The notes: generated by a model from the sequence alone, not told the origin. A DNA stretch of 64,000 nucleotides from Pisaster brevispinus (GCA_023634235.1 JAMKCF010000006.1:13000647-13064646); one strand, 5' to 3'; shown: positions 20,501 to 31,336, numbered from the stretch's first letter. A program made the numbers and translations.

Positions 20501-23500
20501 TAAGTCCGCAAAGTTTGCTCCATTAAAGGAAACTGAATCATTGATTTGAGAGTTTCTAAACTCAAAAGCTGCTTTTCAATTATCAAGGGCAAAGCTTTTC
20601 CAAAACTTTCTTAGGGGGTGCAAATACTTATCCCTGGACAATCATGGAAGTGGTAATTGGTAAATAACCAAATTTGTGATTTCATCCTTTCCTCCCCTCT
20701 TTCCCTCCTCCTCCCGTTCCCCACCCTTCCTTCCTACCCCCTCCTTCCGTTACCCAGTGAGGTGCTAAAGACGCTAGATGAGAAAGTTGTTCACAGTCTC
20801 CTAGATGAAGTAATCTACAAGCTATCAGCGTTCACTGATCCTGAGATTGGTGCTGCGGCGACACGCGCCCTCGTCAACATCTCCAATGTACATCAACCTC
20901 TCATTCGGCTACTCTACACTAGATACAAGTAAGTGACAATACACAGTTCTTGCTTAGCACGTTACGACACCTTAATCACTTTATCATCTCAAAGCGAAGG
21001 CCTCAATTGTTTTTTTACTTTCAGCTTCTTCTGTTGTTGAAATTGAATGGAAACAGACTTCAACATTTTTTTTATGGTTAAGCGGTTAACCGGTTAAACG
21101 TCCCATTCCTATTGCGGTAACAAGCTGCCACAAAATCAGGCCTAGTTCGTAACATCCATGCATCACTGGTGCTTGACTCACAAAACAGTAACACATCTTA
21201 TAATTTTTATTTATTGACAAATTTCAGCGGAACACAGTGTTTTTCTTGCCTTCTTTTCACAGAGGTTTAAGACCACTGTTGAGTAGATGGACTGGGAAAG
21301 GGTTCGGCCGTGACTTGAAGAGGCTTCTGGCCTTACTGGACTCAGGATCAGCTCAGCAGGCTGAGATGAAGGTGAGATGCAGCAACGGCTGACTGTAACC
21401 ATCGCAACAAACAATGGATAATAATTACAAACATATCTTGAAGTAAAAGTGTTTGTATTTTGTACCAACAAAGTCATCTCACTCATCTGACGAACTCACA
21501 AATGAATTGAGTTTTTTTTTTGGACAAAAACTAACAACCTCGCAGGAAATGTCGTTCAAATTTCACTATCACGATCTGTATTTAATAGAGTTATTTAGAA
21601 GATTTTATTAGAAAGGTTCTGTCTGTTATATTGAAATAATAATACGGATTTACTGGACAATAAATCCTGTTGTATTTGTTTAAATCTTCTTGCAAGAAGA
21701 GGAATTGGTAAATAAATATATCTTTCAAGAACATTTAATTGACTGCCGCATGTATATCTTCTTTTAGAGGCTTCATCAAGCAGCGCGAGCCATCCAAGCC
21801 GTATGGAGAGGATTTCGGTCCAGGAGACAACTCAGGAAAGCTAATAATGCCTTTGCACGATTGCAGAAGGGCTTCAGGTAAGTAGACCTTATGACATAAC
21901 AGCTGGGAACGTTCCAACTAGAGCCGGAATTGTCCCAACTCCAACTGGGACTGTTCAAACTACGTCTGGGCTGTCCCAACTCCAACTGGGACTGTCACAA
22001 CTACAATTGGGACTGTTCCAACTGCAGCTGGGTCTGGCCAAACTACAGCTGGGACTGGCCCAACAACAGCTGTGACTGTCGCAACTACAGCTAAGACTGG
22101 CCCAACTACAGCTGGGACTGGCCCAACTACAGCTGGGACTGCCCAAACTACAGCTGGGACTGGCCCAACTACAGCTGGGACTGGCCCAAGTACAGCTGGG
22201 ACTGGTCCCAACTACAGCTGGGACTGGCCCAACTACAGCTGGAACTGGTCCCAACTACAGCTGGAACAGATGCTGGGTGTAGTGTAAACATTGCTTAAAT
22301 TAAAATTTGGCCTTGTGTGAGAGATTTTAATTTGTGTTGATGATAAATCTCTTCAGAGAGAGACAAGAGAACAGAGATCTTCAAGCAGAGAAGGAGAAGG
22401 AGCAACGGGAGCTTCAGCATCAGCTACTGGTATCAAGGAGGCATGCTATCAGACATACCAGACAGAAACAACTAGATATGATCTCTGCTATGGCTCCTGG
22501 TAAGTTGCTGTCAGGCTGGGGTGATGGGGTGGGGGTGTTTGGAAGGGATTTGTGTATTGCTGGCTGTATCAGAAATGCATGACAGAAACAACTAGATATG
22601 ATCTCCGATATTGTTCCTTGTAAGGTGCTGTCAGGGAGGGGGTGATCATGGGGTGGTGGGTGTTAGATGATGGAACGGGATTGTGTGTGGTCGCTGCATC
22701 AGAAATATATGGCAGTACATATGATCTAAGCTATGGCTCCTGGTGTTAGGTGCTACCAGGGAGGGGGTGATGGGTGTTGGTGATGGGGTGGGTATTGTGG
22801 CTCTGGGAAGACAGTGCATGGGTTTAGAAAGAGAAGGAGGGGAGGGGCAGAAGGTAAAAGTAACAGATGGACAAATGGACTTGGACAACCCTTGGTATAT
22901 CTAGGAGCCTAGTGAAAAAAGGGCACCCGATTTGTGTTGGTCTAGCTATTTGATGCGATGGGAAAGCATTTTTTTGAGGGTATACAAAGGGTATGTACGT
23001 TGACAGCAGTTGTGGACTGGGGGCCGAATTAGAGTGACTCCTACAAGTCTTGATTTCAACAATGTGAATTACTTTGAATGTTTACTCCTGGAAATAAAAC
23101 CTAGGATTCTTAAAAGTGCCTGTCACATAGTAACTCATATTAAAGAAAGTTATAAAGACAACACGCTGAAGAATTGTACCATTTTATTGCAGGAATAGTT
23201 TTTAAAAACTCACTGATTGCAAGATGCAATTGTTGGCAGCTCTGTGATTGTGATATTGAACTGGGTTACAAAGGTTGAATGTCCCATAAATAGTTACATG
23301 AATAAACAGAATGAACTATGAAGTATCTGAACTGTTTGTTTGTTATTGCAGGCAAAGTGGACAAGTACTTACAGATGTCTCAGATTTCATCTGCAGTGAA
23401 GATCCAAGCACTGTGGAGAGGAATTATTGAGAGACGTAAACTCGGTGTACGGAAGGCCACGGCACACCAAGTTAGAGCTGCCATCACTATACAGAGAGTG

Positions 23501-26023
23501 GTGAGTGTGTGGTAGATGCTAAGCAATATAAACTGAAAGATTGATGACAAAAAGATGATCTTCAATTTCTTCTGTCTTTTTTCGTTTTTTCACTGCCATA
23601 AAAAATTTAAAAACACTTTTCAAAGTTTTGTATGTTTTGCACTCATGTTTTTTTGTGGCAATTATGGGTTTTGAGGGATTGCATGGTGAGGTATCAATGT
23701 TTATTCAGTTTGCAGTAACATCATGTGTATATATCTACTTTGCTGTGTAGATTTGTTTTTGAGAACTGGTCTTGCTATTTATTCCACTGCCGCGGAGTAG
23801 ATTCCTGAATTCGGGTTACTACTTGGTTCTGAAAAGAACTGTCCTTATTAAGTATTACCTAGGAAGGCAGGAAATCGGCTGGGACCACAAATTGACATAT
23901 GTGATCGTATGGTTGCCTATTTATCTTGTCATAGTCGATTGCTACACATCCAAGAGTCAGAATTGCCACAAAACGCATATTCTAAACAATTTTTATAAGC
24001 AACTAAAAGAGTTTTAAAATCACTGAAGCGTACGTGTGTAGTCAGATCTTAATAGAGTAGAAGTTGTAGCTTTGCAAAGTGTATTTTTTATTTTGAAATG
24101 CTTGTTGATGTTAGAGTCTTCTGTTTGTTATCCTTTTTTACAGGTGCGTAGGTTTTTGAAGAGACTTGAGGAGAAGAAGCGAGAGCCATTGTTGTTTCAG
24201 CCGCCCCCTGGTCTGACTGATGAGAGACGAGTTGATCTACAACGAGACATTGATCAACATAGAGAGGCACATCCTGTAAGCAATTTAACAATTTGACCTC
24301 TTTTTTTCCTCCTATGTGAGGGGCTAGGGAGGAAAGGGGTTTTTCAGTTTATGTGTGTTTTTATTGTCATTGGAAATAGCACTTGGAGATTGGTCCAATT
24401 TCATGGAGCTGTTTAAGTAGAAGAATTGCTTAACAAACTTCTGCTAAGCAAAAATTAGCAGGAAACCAGTCAAAAATTGTACATATGAAATGGCATTTTG
24501 GCTACTTCCCTAATTCTGGTAAGCACAATTATTTTTTGCTTAGCTAACAAGAAATCTAAGAAGCGAATCATGCATGAATCGTCTCTCAGATTAAAATGTT
24601 TTACATGAAAAATAATATTACTTCGATGGGAATCCTTTTGAAAAATAGTTTTATACTATCAACAGCTGCAGTGCTTCTCACCAAGTAAGTTTTTATGGTC
24701 ATTAATTTTTGGAGTATTTACCAATCTATGACCCTACCTTTGAAAACTCCTAATTAAAGCCTATTATTAGTAATAGCCTTAGTATTGTTATTTACTTTTT
24801 TGAGTCCATTTATTTCTGTGTAATCATCACCATACGCCCAGACATTGCTAATATTTTGGGGTTTTTTTGCAAACAAATTTTGTGTAAAAGTGTGACTATG
24901 GTCTCTTATGGGTTCTACAAGGACGGGTTATGCTTGTTAGAGAGGCAAAACAAGTGGAAGGTTACATCTTTTTTTCATTATTCACAAAGCCGATACCCAC
25001 TTTCATTATGTCAGGTCGGGCTTTCTGGGAATCCTTTGCCAGAATTGTTTTTTTGATAAATAGTGATGTAATTGTAATTTGTGTCTTGAAGCCAAAGCCG
25101 TTGAGTCGGGAGGCCCAGCAGGAGCTCCATGAAGAGGCCCAGGAGATACTGGGAAGGTACCTGAGTGTCCGCATGGCTCACCGTAAGAACTACCAGAGAA
25201 GGGAAGCACTACTCGCAACCCTGGAGACTGATGTTGACCTCTTGAGTGGTAAGTATAAAGTTTCAAGTCATTGATTTTTGTAATAGTACAATATGCAAAC
25301 AGAACTTCAGCACCCATATTCAAAATGTCCGTCTTCTGACTCTTTCATTCTTTCATTTTTAAAACTGTGTAACAAAAGCATTGTCCACTTTTTTTGTTAC
25401 CAACAACTACTATGTTCTTCTTACACCTCATGTTCTAATTCACATAATATTTGCTATGGATTTGTAGTGCTCAAATCCATGTGGTAGTGGCGCTCATGGC
25501 GCTGGAACATTATTACCCTGGTTACTGGGCCATTTATTTTATTCCTTAAACCATCTCAGCTCTCTGGGAAGTACAGCCTGTGCTGACTGCGAAGTGCATG
25601 TATGTAGCAAAATCAATCACAAGAACCTCTCCACTCACGGGTACCCATTTACCCCTGGATGAAGAGAAGCAATTATGGTTAAATGTCTTACTCTCGGACA
25701 CAAGTGTCATGACTGGGATTCGAACCCACACCCAGACGGCGTAGACACCAAAACTCACGCCCCATGTTGTATCATGTATTTCAAACACATCAGAAACACA
25801 CCTAATTAATTGTCATTGTCTTTTAGATGCACCCAAACTATGCGATCTGACCGACCGTGACATGCACAAATTCACTAGCCACTCTGCGCCCATCGCCGCT
25901 AAGGCATTAGCCAATCACAAGGAGCAGATGGTGATGTTACGTCAGCCGTGGTGGAAGAAGCTGAATGCTGCAGAGAGGACGGAGGAGGAAGTGGGGGCAG
26001 ACTATGATTTCAATGTCTTCTGA
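17562..26023 (+). CDS. IQCB1: IQ motif-containing protein B1 / nephrocystin-5, 12 coding exons, complete
   Basis: In vertebrates this protein sits at the ciliary transition zone and basal body, binds calmodulin and CEP290, and its loss causes Senior-Loken nephronophthisis. Coding exons I place: 17562-17667, 18762-18924, 19759-19985, 20400-20499, 20758-20928, 21263-21371, 21768-21877, 22357-22499, 23352-23500, 24144-24275, 25092-25248, 25827-26023. All junctions are GT-AG and all phases agree, giving 587 residues against 598 in human. The N-terminal half is a helical repeat region with the family signature HCAVGLEP (about residue 90). IQ-type motifs lie near 297-316 (AIQAVWRGF), 391-412 (KIQALWRG) and 419-440. 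A charged coiled-coil-like stretch (330-376) lies between the first two. The C-terminal QPWWKKL (562-568) is family-diagnostic. The start ATG has an A at -3. The acceptor of exon 11 (GAAG) is the weakest boundary. Assignment is by remembered family sequence; confidence is high. Confidence 0.95.
18308..18600 (+). repeat. tRNA-derived SINE, in IQCB1 intron 1
   Basis: The head reads CCAAGCGGTCAAGACTAGAG then GTGGGTTCAAATCCGG at type II tRNA (Ser/Leu) spacing, followed by a body with CTTGTGTCCTTGAGCAAG, CCTTTGGATGGGACATTAAG and AAAAGAACCCAGAACACTTG. Parts of the same family recur at 25545, 46370, 48600, 49700, 62550 and 63180. Confidence 0.8.
18949..19225 (+). mobile_element. Degenerate non-LTR retrotransposon 3' end (RT ORF C-terminus), in IQCB1 intron 2
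   Basis: With frameshifts, plus-strand translation gives RSSVAGCLDVP, then GDWAF, LWNRLPTVRNS and FKRTLKTHIF. This order (SS..LLDVPRSR - GDRAFSVAAPRLWNSLP - FKRxLKTHLF) is characteristic of the reverse-transcriptase ORF C-terminus of CR1/L2/Jockey-type LINEs. The copy has frame breaks and is dead. Only the last roughly 90 codons plus a pyrimidine-rich tail remain. Confidence 0.7.
19480..19615 (+). repeat. Dispersed repeat with GGGGCACCAAGGCCAAGACC (copy 1)
   Basis: GCCTGGAATTTCATCTTTGAG to GAAACTTTTGAAGGGGCACC; homologous pieces at 20086-20170, 38378-38540 (reversed) and 39466-39612. Confidence 0.75.
20086..20170 (+). repeat. Dispersed repeat with GGGGCACCAAGGCCAAG (copy 2, partial)
   Basis: TCTATGGGAAACTTTTGAAG then GGGCACCAAGGCCAAGCCC, the right part of the same family; in IQCB1 intron 3. 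Confidence 0.7.
21007..21115. repeat. Repeat with GGTTAACCGGTTAAACGTCC (copy 1)
   Basis: ACAGACTTCAACATTTTTT then GGTTAAGCGGTTAACCGG and TTAAACGTCCCATTCC; the same string order is found at 63465-63562. In IQCB1 intron 5. Confidence 0.7.
21898..22270. repeat. Minisatellite, 21-bp unit, in IQCB1 intron 7
   Basis: About 17 units of TGGCCCAACTACAGCTGGGA(C), starting some 20 bases past the exon 7 donor. The 21-base period keeps frame, so long repetitive open frames occur on both strands; they are not genes. Units at the left are more diverged than those in the centre. Confidence 0.92.
22441..22800. repeat. Tandem triplication containing the 3' end and donor of IQCB1 exon 8
   Basis: The real exon 8 end (from about 22441 through GACAGAAACAACTAGATATG to the donor at 22500 and the GT-rich intron start) is followed by a second copy with GACAGAAACAACTAGATATG at 22581 and a third, more diverged, from about 22700. 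Spacing is 120 then 130 bases. Copies 2 and 3 keep TATGGCTCCTGG- or GTAAGG-like donor remnants and lie in intron 8. Confidence 0.85.
23645..23893. repeat. Dispersed element (copy 2), in IQCB1 intron 9
   Basis: Same motif order and orientation as 14141-14400 (GCATGGTGAGGTATCAATG, CTTGCTATTTATTCCACTGC, AGGAAATCGGCTGGGACC). It ends before the hammerhead-like segment of copy 1. Confidence 0.65.
24389..24560. repeat. MITE-like foldback, CCAATTTCATGG family, in IQCB1 intron 10
   Basis: TGGTCCAATTTCATGGAGC start, CTTCTGCTAAGCAAAAATT and CAGGAAACCAG inside; the right terminus is degraded. Confidence 0.65.
25545..25770 (-). repeat. tRNA-derived SINE, reversed, in IQCB1 intron 11
   Basis: GGGATTCGAACCCACACCC (reversed B box) with GACACAAGTGTCATGACTGG and GGGTACCCATTTACCCC of the body. 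Confidence 0.75.
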
Positions 26024-26862
26024 GAAGGGAGTTTTTTTCCCGGAACTTAAATTATTTTACCTGGGGGTAAGGATTTTTCAGTAGATACCAGGGATGAGAA
26101 ATTTCAGATTTGAATTTGAATTCACACTTTTTTTAAAGTCTGCCCGGTAAACGCAAAAATTCTGTAATTTTCTTCAGATATAAAGAAATCCTGCTCTTTT
26201 ATCTACTTCTCTTGCACTGAGGAGACTGTTCCCAAATCTCCTTTGAGTTCATAAACTCCAGGGGTTATCCAAATGTGGAGATGCCATAAGTTTCAAGACA
26301 CTTCCTAAGATCTGGATCCAAGTGTCAGACTTTTTTGTCAGCAACGACTGTCACCCCCTGAAATACCCAAGACCCTTACCTCTTGTTCCAAACCAACCAT
26401 GTTTGGAAGCCAAACCTATCTCATCAGAATCCAAAAGGTTAGGTTTTCAGTTTCATCATTGGTGAAGGATTCTAAGAAGTTGTGTCAGGTCAGATTAAAA
26501 CCTGATAATTGTATTTTTGTTACAAAGGAGTGCTGTACATTAATCAACAGATTCCGTTTAGAAAAGTGAATTTTGACAGATAGGGTATGTAGTTTGAAAA
26601 GATTCATTAAGCTCTCGTCTGGAATGGAGTTTCTTTAAAATAATGCCTTTTCATATCAAATTTTGATAAAGTAACCAAGAAACCAAAGATTTAGTGCAAT
26701 AATGTTGTAAATAGTTTGTATAAAATATTTATGTATGTAAATATTGATTTGGCGTGTTAGGTAAAAAACTACAAAGATCTTAGGAACATTCTGTAAACGT
26801 AGGGTCATTATTTTTTTGTCAATGTAATGCTGATTTATGGGCAAAATTATCAAGAAAAATAC

Positions 26863-26868
26863 AATAAA
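26863..26868 (+). promoter_or_regulatory. Poly(A) signal AATAAA, likely IQCB1 3' end
   Basis: AATAAA is followed within 15-40 bases by GT-rich sequence (CACCTGTGTAAG, then GTGTCTACTTGTTG). It would give IQCB1 a 3' UTR of about 0.85 kb. Other A/T-rich hexamers are present upstream, so alternative sites are possible. Confidence 0.5.
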
Positions 26869-27665
26869 GGTCACCTGTGTAAGTTTCAGTTGAATACAGT
26901 GTCTACTTGTTGAGAAAAAAGGAAAAACTGTCACAGTATATTCATAACTTTAGCTATTGAACCCATTGATGTTTAGCGAGGTGACAGCAGGTACCAATCG
27001 CATCTCTGGCCGCAGTATTCACAAACGGTCACCACAGACACTTGAATCTCCAAAAGCTTCCTTTGGGTGATCTTTGGAGATTCAAATTTTTCATGTACTT
27101 TTATTGAGTGATTTCTAATCAACGGGGGGCACTTCAGACTAAATAATCTCGCAGGATGCTTACTACCATTACCATCTTTATAATATAGTAACCTTTCGGA
27201 TAAAAAAAATTTTTGTTCCCGTGGTCATTACAAAAGTATGACCATACCTTTAGCTAAGCATCTACCATCCTAGCCATTTCAAATGTGCAAAACCATCAAG
27301 GTTTGACAAGTTCCAGACATTAAACTTGAAGAAAACAAAAGCAACCAATGTACTTTTTTTCTTCATATCTCTTTATTTGTTCTGGTAGCTTTTCAAAATA
27401 AGGGAAACATTTCATGCTAATTAAACCATACACAAATGCATAAAGTGTGTAGCGGCCCCTAAGAAAGTTTTGAGACACACTATGGGTGCCTGTTTTCGAT
27501 GTGGTCACTTTCATATACCATCAACTCTCGTTATGACAAGATCGCTGCGACTGGCCAAATTACCTCTTTGTAACAGGAACATTCTTATAAGAGGACAGCA
27601 AAACAAAGAAACACAAAGCAGAAATGACTTCAGAATGTACTCTTTATAAGCAGAACCTTTTTATA

Positions 27666-27822
27666 AAGCCCGGTTCATACTTCCTGCGAATGCGAATGCA
27701 AATTCGCATCGAACAATTCAGAAGATTTCAGATGTGCTCAACTCCTGCAAAACATTTGCAGTGAAAACAGAGCTGTGATGTCAAAATTAGCTTCGCGTTG
27801 CAGGAAGTATGAATTGGGCTTT
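27666..27822. repeat. Foldback element, CCCGGTTCATACTTCCTGCG ends
   Basis: AAGCCCGGTTCATACTTCCTG on the left pairs with CAGGAAGTATGAATTGGGCTT on the right; GCGAATGCGAATGC and TTCGCGTTGC also pair. About 157 bases, non-coding. Confidence 0.8.
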
Positions 27823-28029
27823 ACTTGCTCTTTATAACAAAGGTTGACTGTACTCGTCATTCACTTCCCCTACAGGAGCCGAGCCTCGGCATTATCTTTG
27901 GAGGTGTTGTATGGAAGCCAATTTGCCAACTGCCAATGTTTTCCACTATTTCAAGAAAGACTAGGGCCCCAAGAGCCTGGAACCACACTATATTCAATAA
28001 AGTCAAAGCAACAACCAATAATGATTTAA

Positions 28030-28162
28030 GGGCGTATATGAACTATGGCTACAACTGTTCCTAAGGGTGTTGTTAAGGAGGTCCTATACTTCAACGCATG
28101 ATGACGCAGTGGTCCAGCCATAGCAGCAGTTGTAGCCACCAATTCGGGCATAGCCTTAGTCA
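28030..28162. repeat. Foldback element, GTAGCCACCAATTCGGGC family (copy 1)
   Basis: GTCCTATACTTCAACGCATG and GTTGTAGCCACCAATTCGGG match the reverse complement of the complete copy at 30794-30931; the left end is degraded. Confidence 0.7.
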
Positions 28163-28457
28163 CCAAAATGACTAGTCTTGATTGGCGATGTTCGTTTTGT
28201 GAACGTAGTTGCCGATATCGCAACACAAGTTACTGGGGAAGAGATATCTGTATCACACAAACATCTGGAGCAATTCGCAGACTTGCCCAGTCACTCCGTG
28301 CCAGTCAATGCACCCTCTACCAGTGATTAACACACAAACTAGTGTCGCCAATCAAGACAACGAAATGACTGAATTTTTGTCGAGATGCCCTTGTTCTGCT
28401 TGATTTGTTGCATCATTTGCCAACTGAAGCTCATGATGCTCAGCTTTTAATGGTTTC

Positions 28458-28463
28458 TTTATT
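28458..28463 (-). promoter_or_regulatory. Candidate SMUG1 poly(A) signal
   Basis: On the minus strand this reads AATAAA, about 255 bases past the SMUG1 stop codon. It is the first canonical hexamer I see downstream of the gene. Confidence 0.4.
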
Positions 28464-28718
28464 GAAAACTTGAGGATTAGGACAAACTCACCATAGTGTA
28501 CCTTCCCTTTAGCTACCATTGGAGTATGCATCCAAAACAAATTAATATGTAAATTGATAGGGTACAAAATGAAATATAGTATTTTTGAAAATGGAAGTGA
28601 ATACAATACATCTGCCAGCTTAAAATTGTTTTGTTCAAAATAGTTAAGACATTTTAATTTCACAAAATTAAAAAAGCACTATAGTGAATAAGAAAAGGTA
28701 TAAAGGGAATTTCAGGTC

Positions 28719-31336
28719 CTATTTCTTAAAGTGTTTGAGTAAATCTAAGTCTTGGAGTTGTTTTATCACAGCCTCATTCCATCCTTTATTGGCAGCTGGG
28801 TTTATGGGCGATGGGTGCATAATCACCACCACCCTAACCCCATCTATCCCCGCAGCTTCCAAAGCCTTCTTAGCCCGCTTCTCTGCAAACTTTCCAATTC
28901 CGACAACAACCTTGACTTTGAGAAGCTTCACCATCTTACAAACAAAATCATCACACAGTTCAACAATTTGTTTCCGCACTCCTACCAGCATATCTGGCGG
29001 TGTGATATTCTTGCCAGTTTCGGACATGAACACCAAGGAGCAGTGGTTGTAAACAAAAGCATGACGGAAGAACTCTTCCGGTGTCTTGCACAGTGACTTC
29101 CACAAGCCCCAGAAACGACTGCCACTTACTTCCTTGCGGGCGCAGGAGAGGCCAACTATTTCTCTCTTGGGGTGCTCCTTCGGAGGTTTACCAACGTTCC
29201 CTGTTATGCCAAGAAAATTGACAACGGAGTCGTGTTCTCCAAAGGGTACCTTCCACAAAAAGAGAGGAAGAAACAAGATAAGGAAATTAGACACCTTATC
29301 TAACTATACATTGAAAGTTGGAATAATCAAGTTTACGTGACAGCTGAATAAAAAAAATATTCAACTAATAATTTCTCCCTCACTTGGACCATATAGTATT
29401 GAAATACTCAGGAGTTTAAAATAAACTGGATATTTTTTAAAGAAATGTCAACTTAAAATAATCCATGAAATTCAATTTTCAACAGTTTTTCAAATCCCTT
29501 TTCTTTGCTTTGGTGGTTACACACCTATGTTCTGACACCCCTGTAATCCGACACCCCTCATGTATATCCCTAACCTTAACCCTATAGTGTAGATCAGCAG
29601 GAGTTATTGGAAAATAGTGTTGTCGGACATAGGGGTGTTGAAATATAGAGCAGTCACAGTGTTGTTTAATCCTAGGTATTTAATCCTAGATTGTGCGTAA
29701 ACCTGCTAATTATCCCACCACAAAAAAAACATCAATTTTTCTTCCTGACCTGCTGACCACTGGTTAGCCGGCAATGAGCTGTCCCATGGATGAAAAACAT
29801 TCACACTCTTCTGTGAAGGCTTAAACACATGTAGAAACAACAAAACAATTTGACAAGACAAAGAATAACAACTTATTTAAAAGGATTTGGAGGAAACATA
29901 TATGAGAAACCACAAATTTGAGATCTGTGTGGGTTTTAACTACTAAGTAATTTGTCCCCCTTAAATGGCACAATTTAAATTTGGCAAAACCATCAGGGCC
30001 CAATTTCATAGCGCTGCTTAACGGTAAGCAAATTTTCGTGCTAACTGAGCAGACAAATCAGCTTAAGCGTAAGCGTATTTCACAGGTTAGCAAGAAAATC
30101 AGGCAGACATCTTGCGCGCTCACCATAGTAAGCATACAGTAAGCACTGGACGGTTAGCATGCCTTTTCGTGTGCTTACGGTTAGTAGCGCTATGAAATGG
30201 GAAATCGCTCAGTAAGCACAAAATCAGCCGTTAAGCGGCTCTATGAAATTGGGCCCTGCTCTGCCCAACCTGCTGCTACAGCCCAATCTGCAGATTGAGT
30301 GCTCAATCTGCAGATTGGGCAACTAACACCCGGTTCAGACAGGCGCTCCAGAGTCACGCCGAACCAAATAGGTTAGGAGCAGCTCTAGGTCGACCCAAAT
30401 AAATTTTGGTTTCACTCTCAGACTGTGAACTTAACATAATATTACATTAGGTTCAAAATCAACGTCAGAAACCAAAACGCTCCAGAGTCATTCCGAATGA
30501 CTGCAACAGTCGATCTTTTGACTTCCAGCGCATCCAGTCACTCCTAACTGTTTCAGACATCGAACTTTTCATGTACTTAATTCAATAATTTGGTTCGGCG
30601 CGACTCTAGAGCGCCTGTCTGAACCGGGTGTAAAATCTGCAGATTGGGCAAAATCTTGTGCAATCTTAGAATGGGAAAATCCCTAAAAAACGCTCAACAG
30701 CTTTACCAGCCAAACCTTTTATGCTTAGCATTGGGTCAGTTATCGGTTTTGGTTTTGACTTTCTAAGTTCCTGGCCAAAATGCAAAGGGAGCTTAAAGGC
30801 CATGTCTGAATTGGTTGGTGGCTACGGCTACATCTCTGGCTGAGTCACCGCATCATTGTGCATTGAAGTATAGGGCGTCCTTAGCAACAGCCATAGCCGT
30901 AGCTGTAGCCACCAATTCAGATAAGGCCTTAGTTGGTACCCAAAAATGTTTTGAATGAAATGCTGGCAATTACTCCATTTTGTGCCATTCCAAATGGGCC
31001 TGGATTCATTCCCAGAAACAAGATCTCCTTGGTGGAGTTGCAATATTTCCTGATGTAGTCCTCATGCGGTTCTCTCGCATAGTCCAGAGGGTTGTAGACG
31101 TACTCAACTGGCTTCTCAAACGTCAAGCCAACCACCTCCTTATTGAAAGGGGCTACAAGCTCATTGAGGAATCGTTCTGCTATACTGCCATTGGATGATA
31201 GCACTTCATCTGTAGCTAAGGGATCTCCACTCTCATTTACTTTGTCCTCTGCACTCTTTTCTGAAGCTAGAGTAGAAAGCTTTGCAGTTTTTGAAGACAA
31301 GGGAGATTCCGTCTTACTTTTTCTTTTGGGAGGCAT
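28719..31336 (-). CDS. SMUG1: Single-strand-selective monofunctional uracil-DNA glycosylase, 2 coding exons, complete
   Basis: SMUG1 removes uracil and 5-hydroxymethyluracil from DNA in base excision repair in the nucleus. Coding exons: 31336-30974 (121 residues) and 29249-28719 (176 residues), joined in phase 0 across a GT-AG intron, for 297 residues (human 270). The first exon has a lysine/serine-rich N-terminal tail (MPPKRKSK, NLS-like), then the active-site motif GMNPGPFGMAQNG at 109-121; Asn111 corresponds to the catalytic-water Asn. The splice falls directly before VPFGE, as expected for the motif. The second motif is HPSPINPAANKGW with catalytic His266. Vertebrate proteins have Arg where this has Ile (HPSPRNP in human). 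The ATG follows a likely 5' UTR acceptor near 31383. The gene converges with IQCB1 and is head to head with SKAP. Confidence is very high from both motifs. Confidence 0.96.
29994..30258. repeat. MITE-like foldback with perfect GGGCCCAATTTCATAG ends
   Basis: CAGGGCCCAATTTCATAGCG and CTATGAAATTGGGCCCTG are near-perfect inverted ends; the interior holds GTAAGCA/TGCTTAC-type inverted words. It lies in the SMUG1 coding intron. Confidence 0.85.
30326..30631. repeat. Foldback element, ACACCCGGTTCAGACAGGCG ends
   Basis: ACACCCGGTTCAGACAGGCG CTCCAGAGTC-type left arm and its inverted right arm (CGCCTGTCTGAACCGGGTGT) enclose about 250 bases with a second inner inverted pair. CAATCTGCAGATTG palindromes lie on both sides. 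In the SMUG1 intron. Confidence 0.85.
30794..30931. repeat. Foldback element, AAGGCCATGTCTGAATTGG family (copy 2, complete)
   Basis: AAGGCCATGTCTGAATTGGT and ACCAATTCAGATAAGGCCTT are inverted; GGTGGCTACGGCTAC and GTAGCTGTAGCCACC extend the stem. In the SMUG1 coding intron, ending some 40 bases from the coding exon. Confidence 0.8.

Larger units (their letters stand above)
26869..28457. other. Convergent intergenic region IQCB1 / SMUG1
   Basis: No exon seen. It holds two foldback elements (27666-27822 and 28030-28162) in otherwise AT-rich DNA. Confidence 0.5.

Noticed and set aside
21955..22287. Repetitive GPVPAVV- and TAGTGPT-type frames
   Set aside because: Products of the 21-bp minisatellite in IQCB1 intron 7.
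28684..29340. Plus-strand frames opposite the SMUG1 3' exon
   Set aside because: Antisense shadows of a coding exon with clear SMUG1 motifs.
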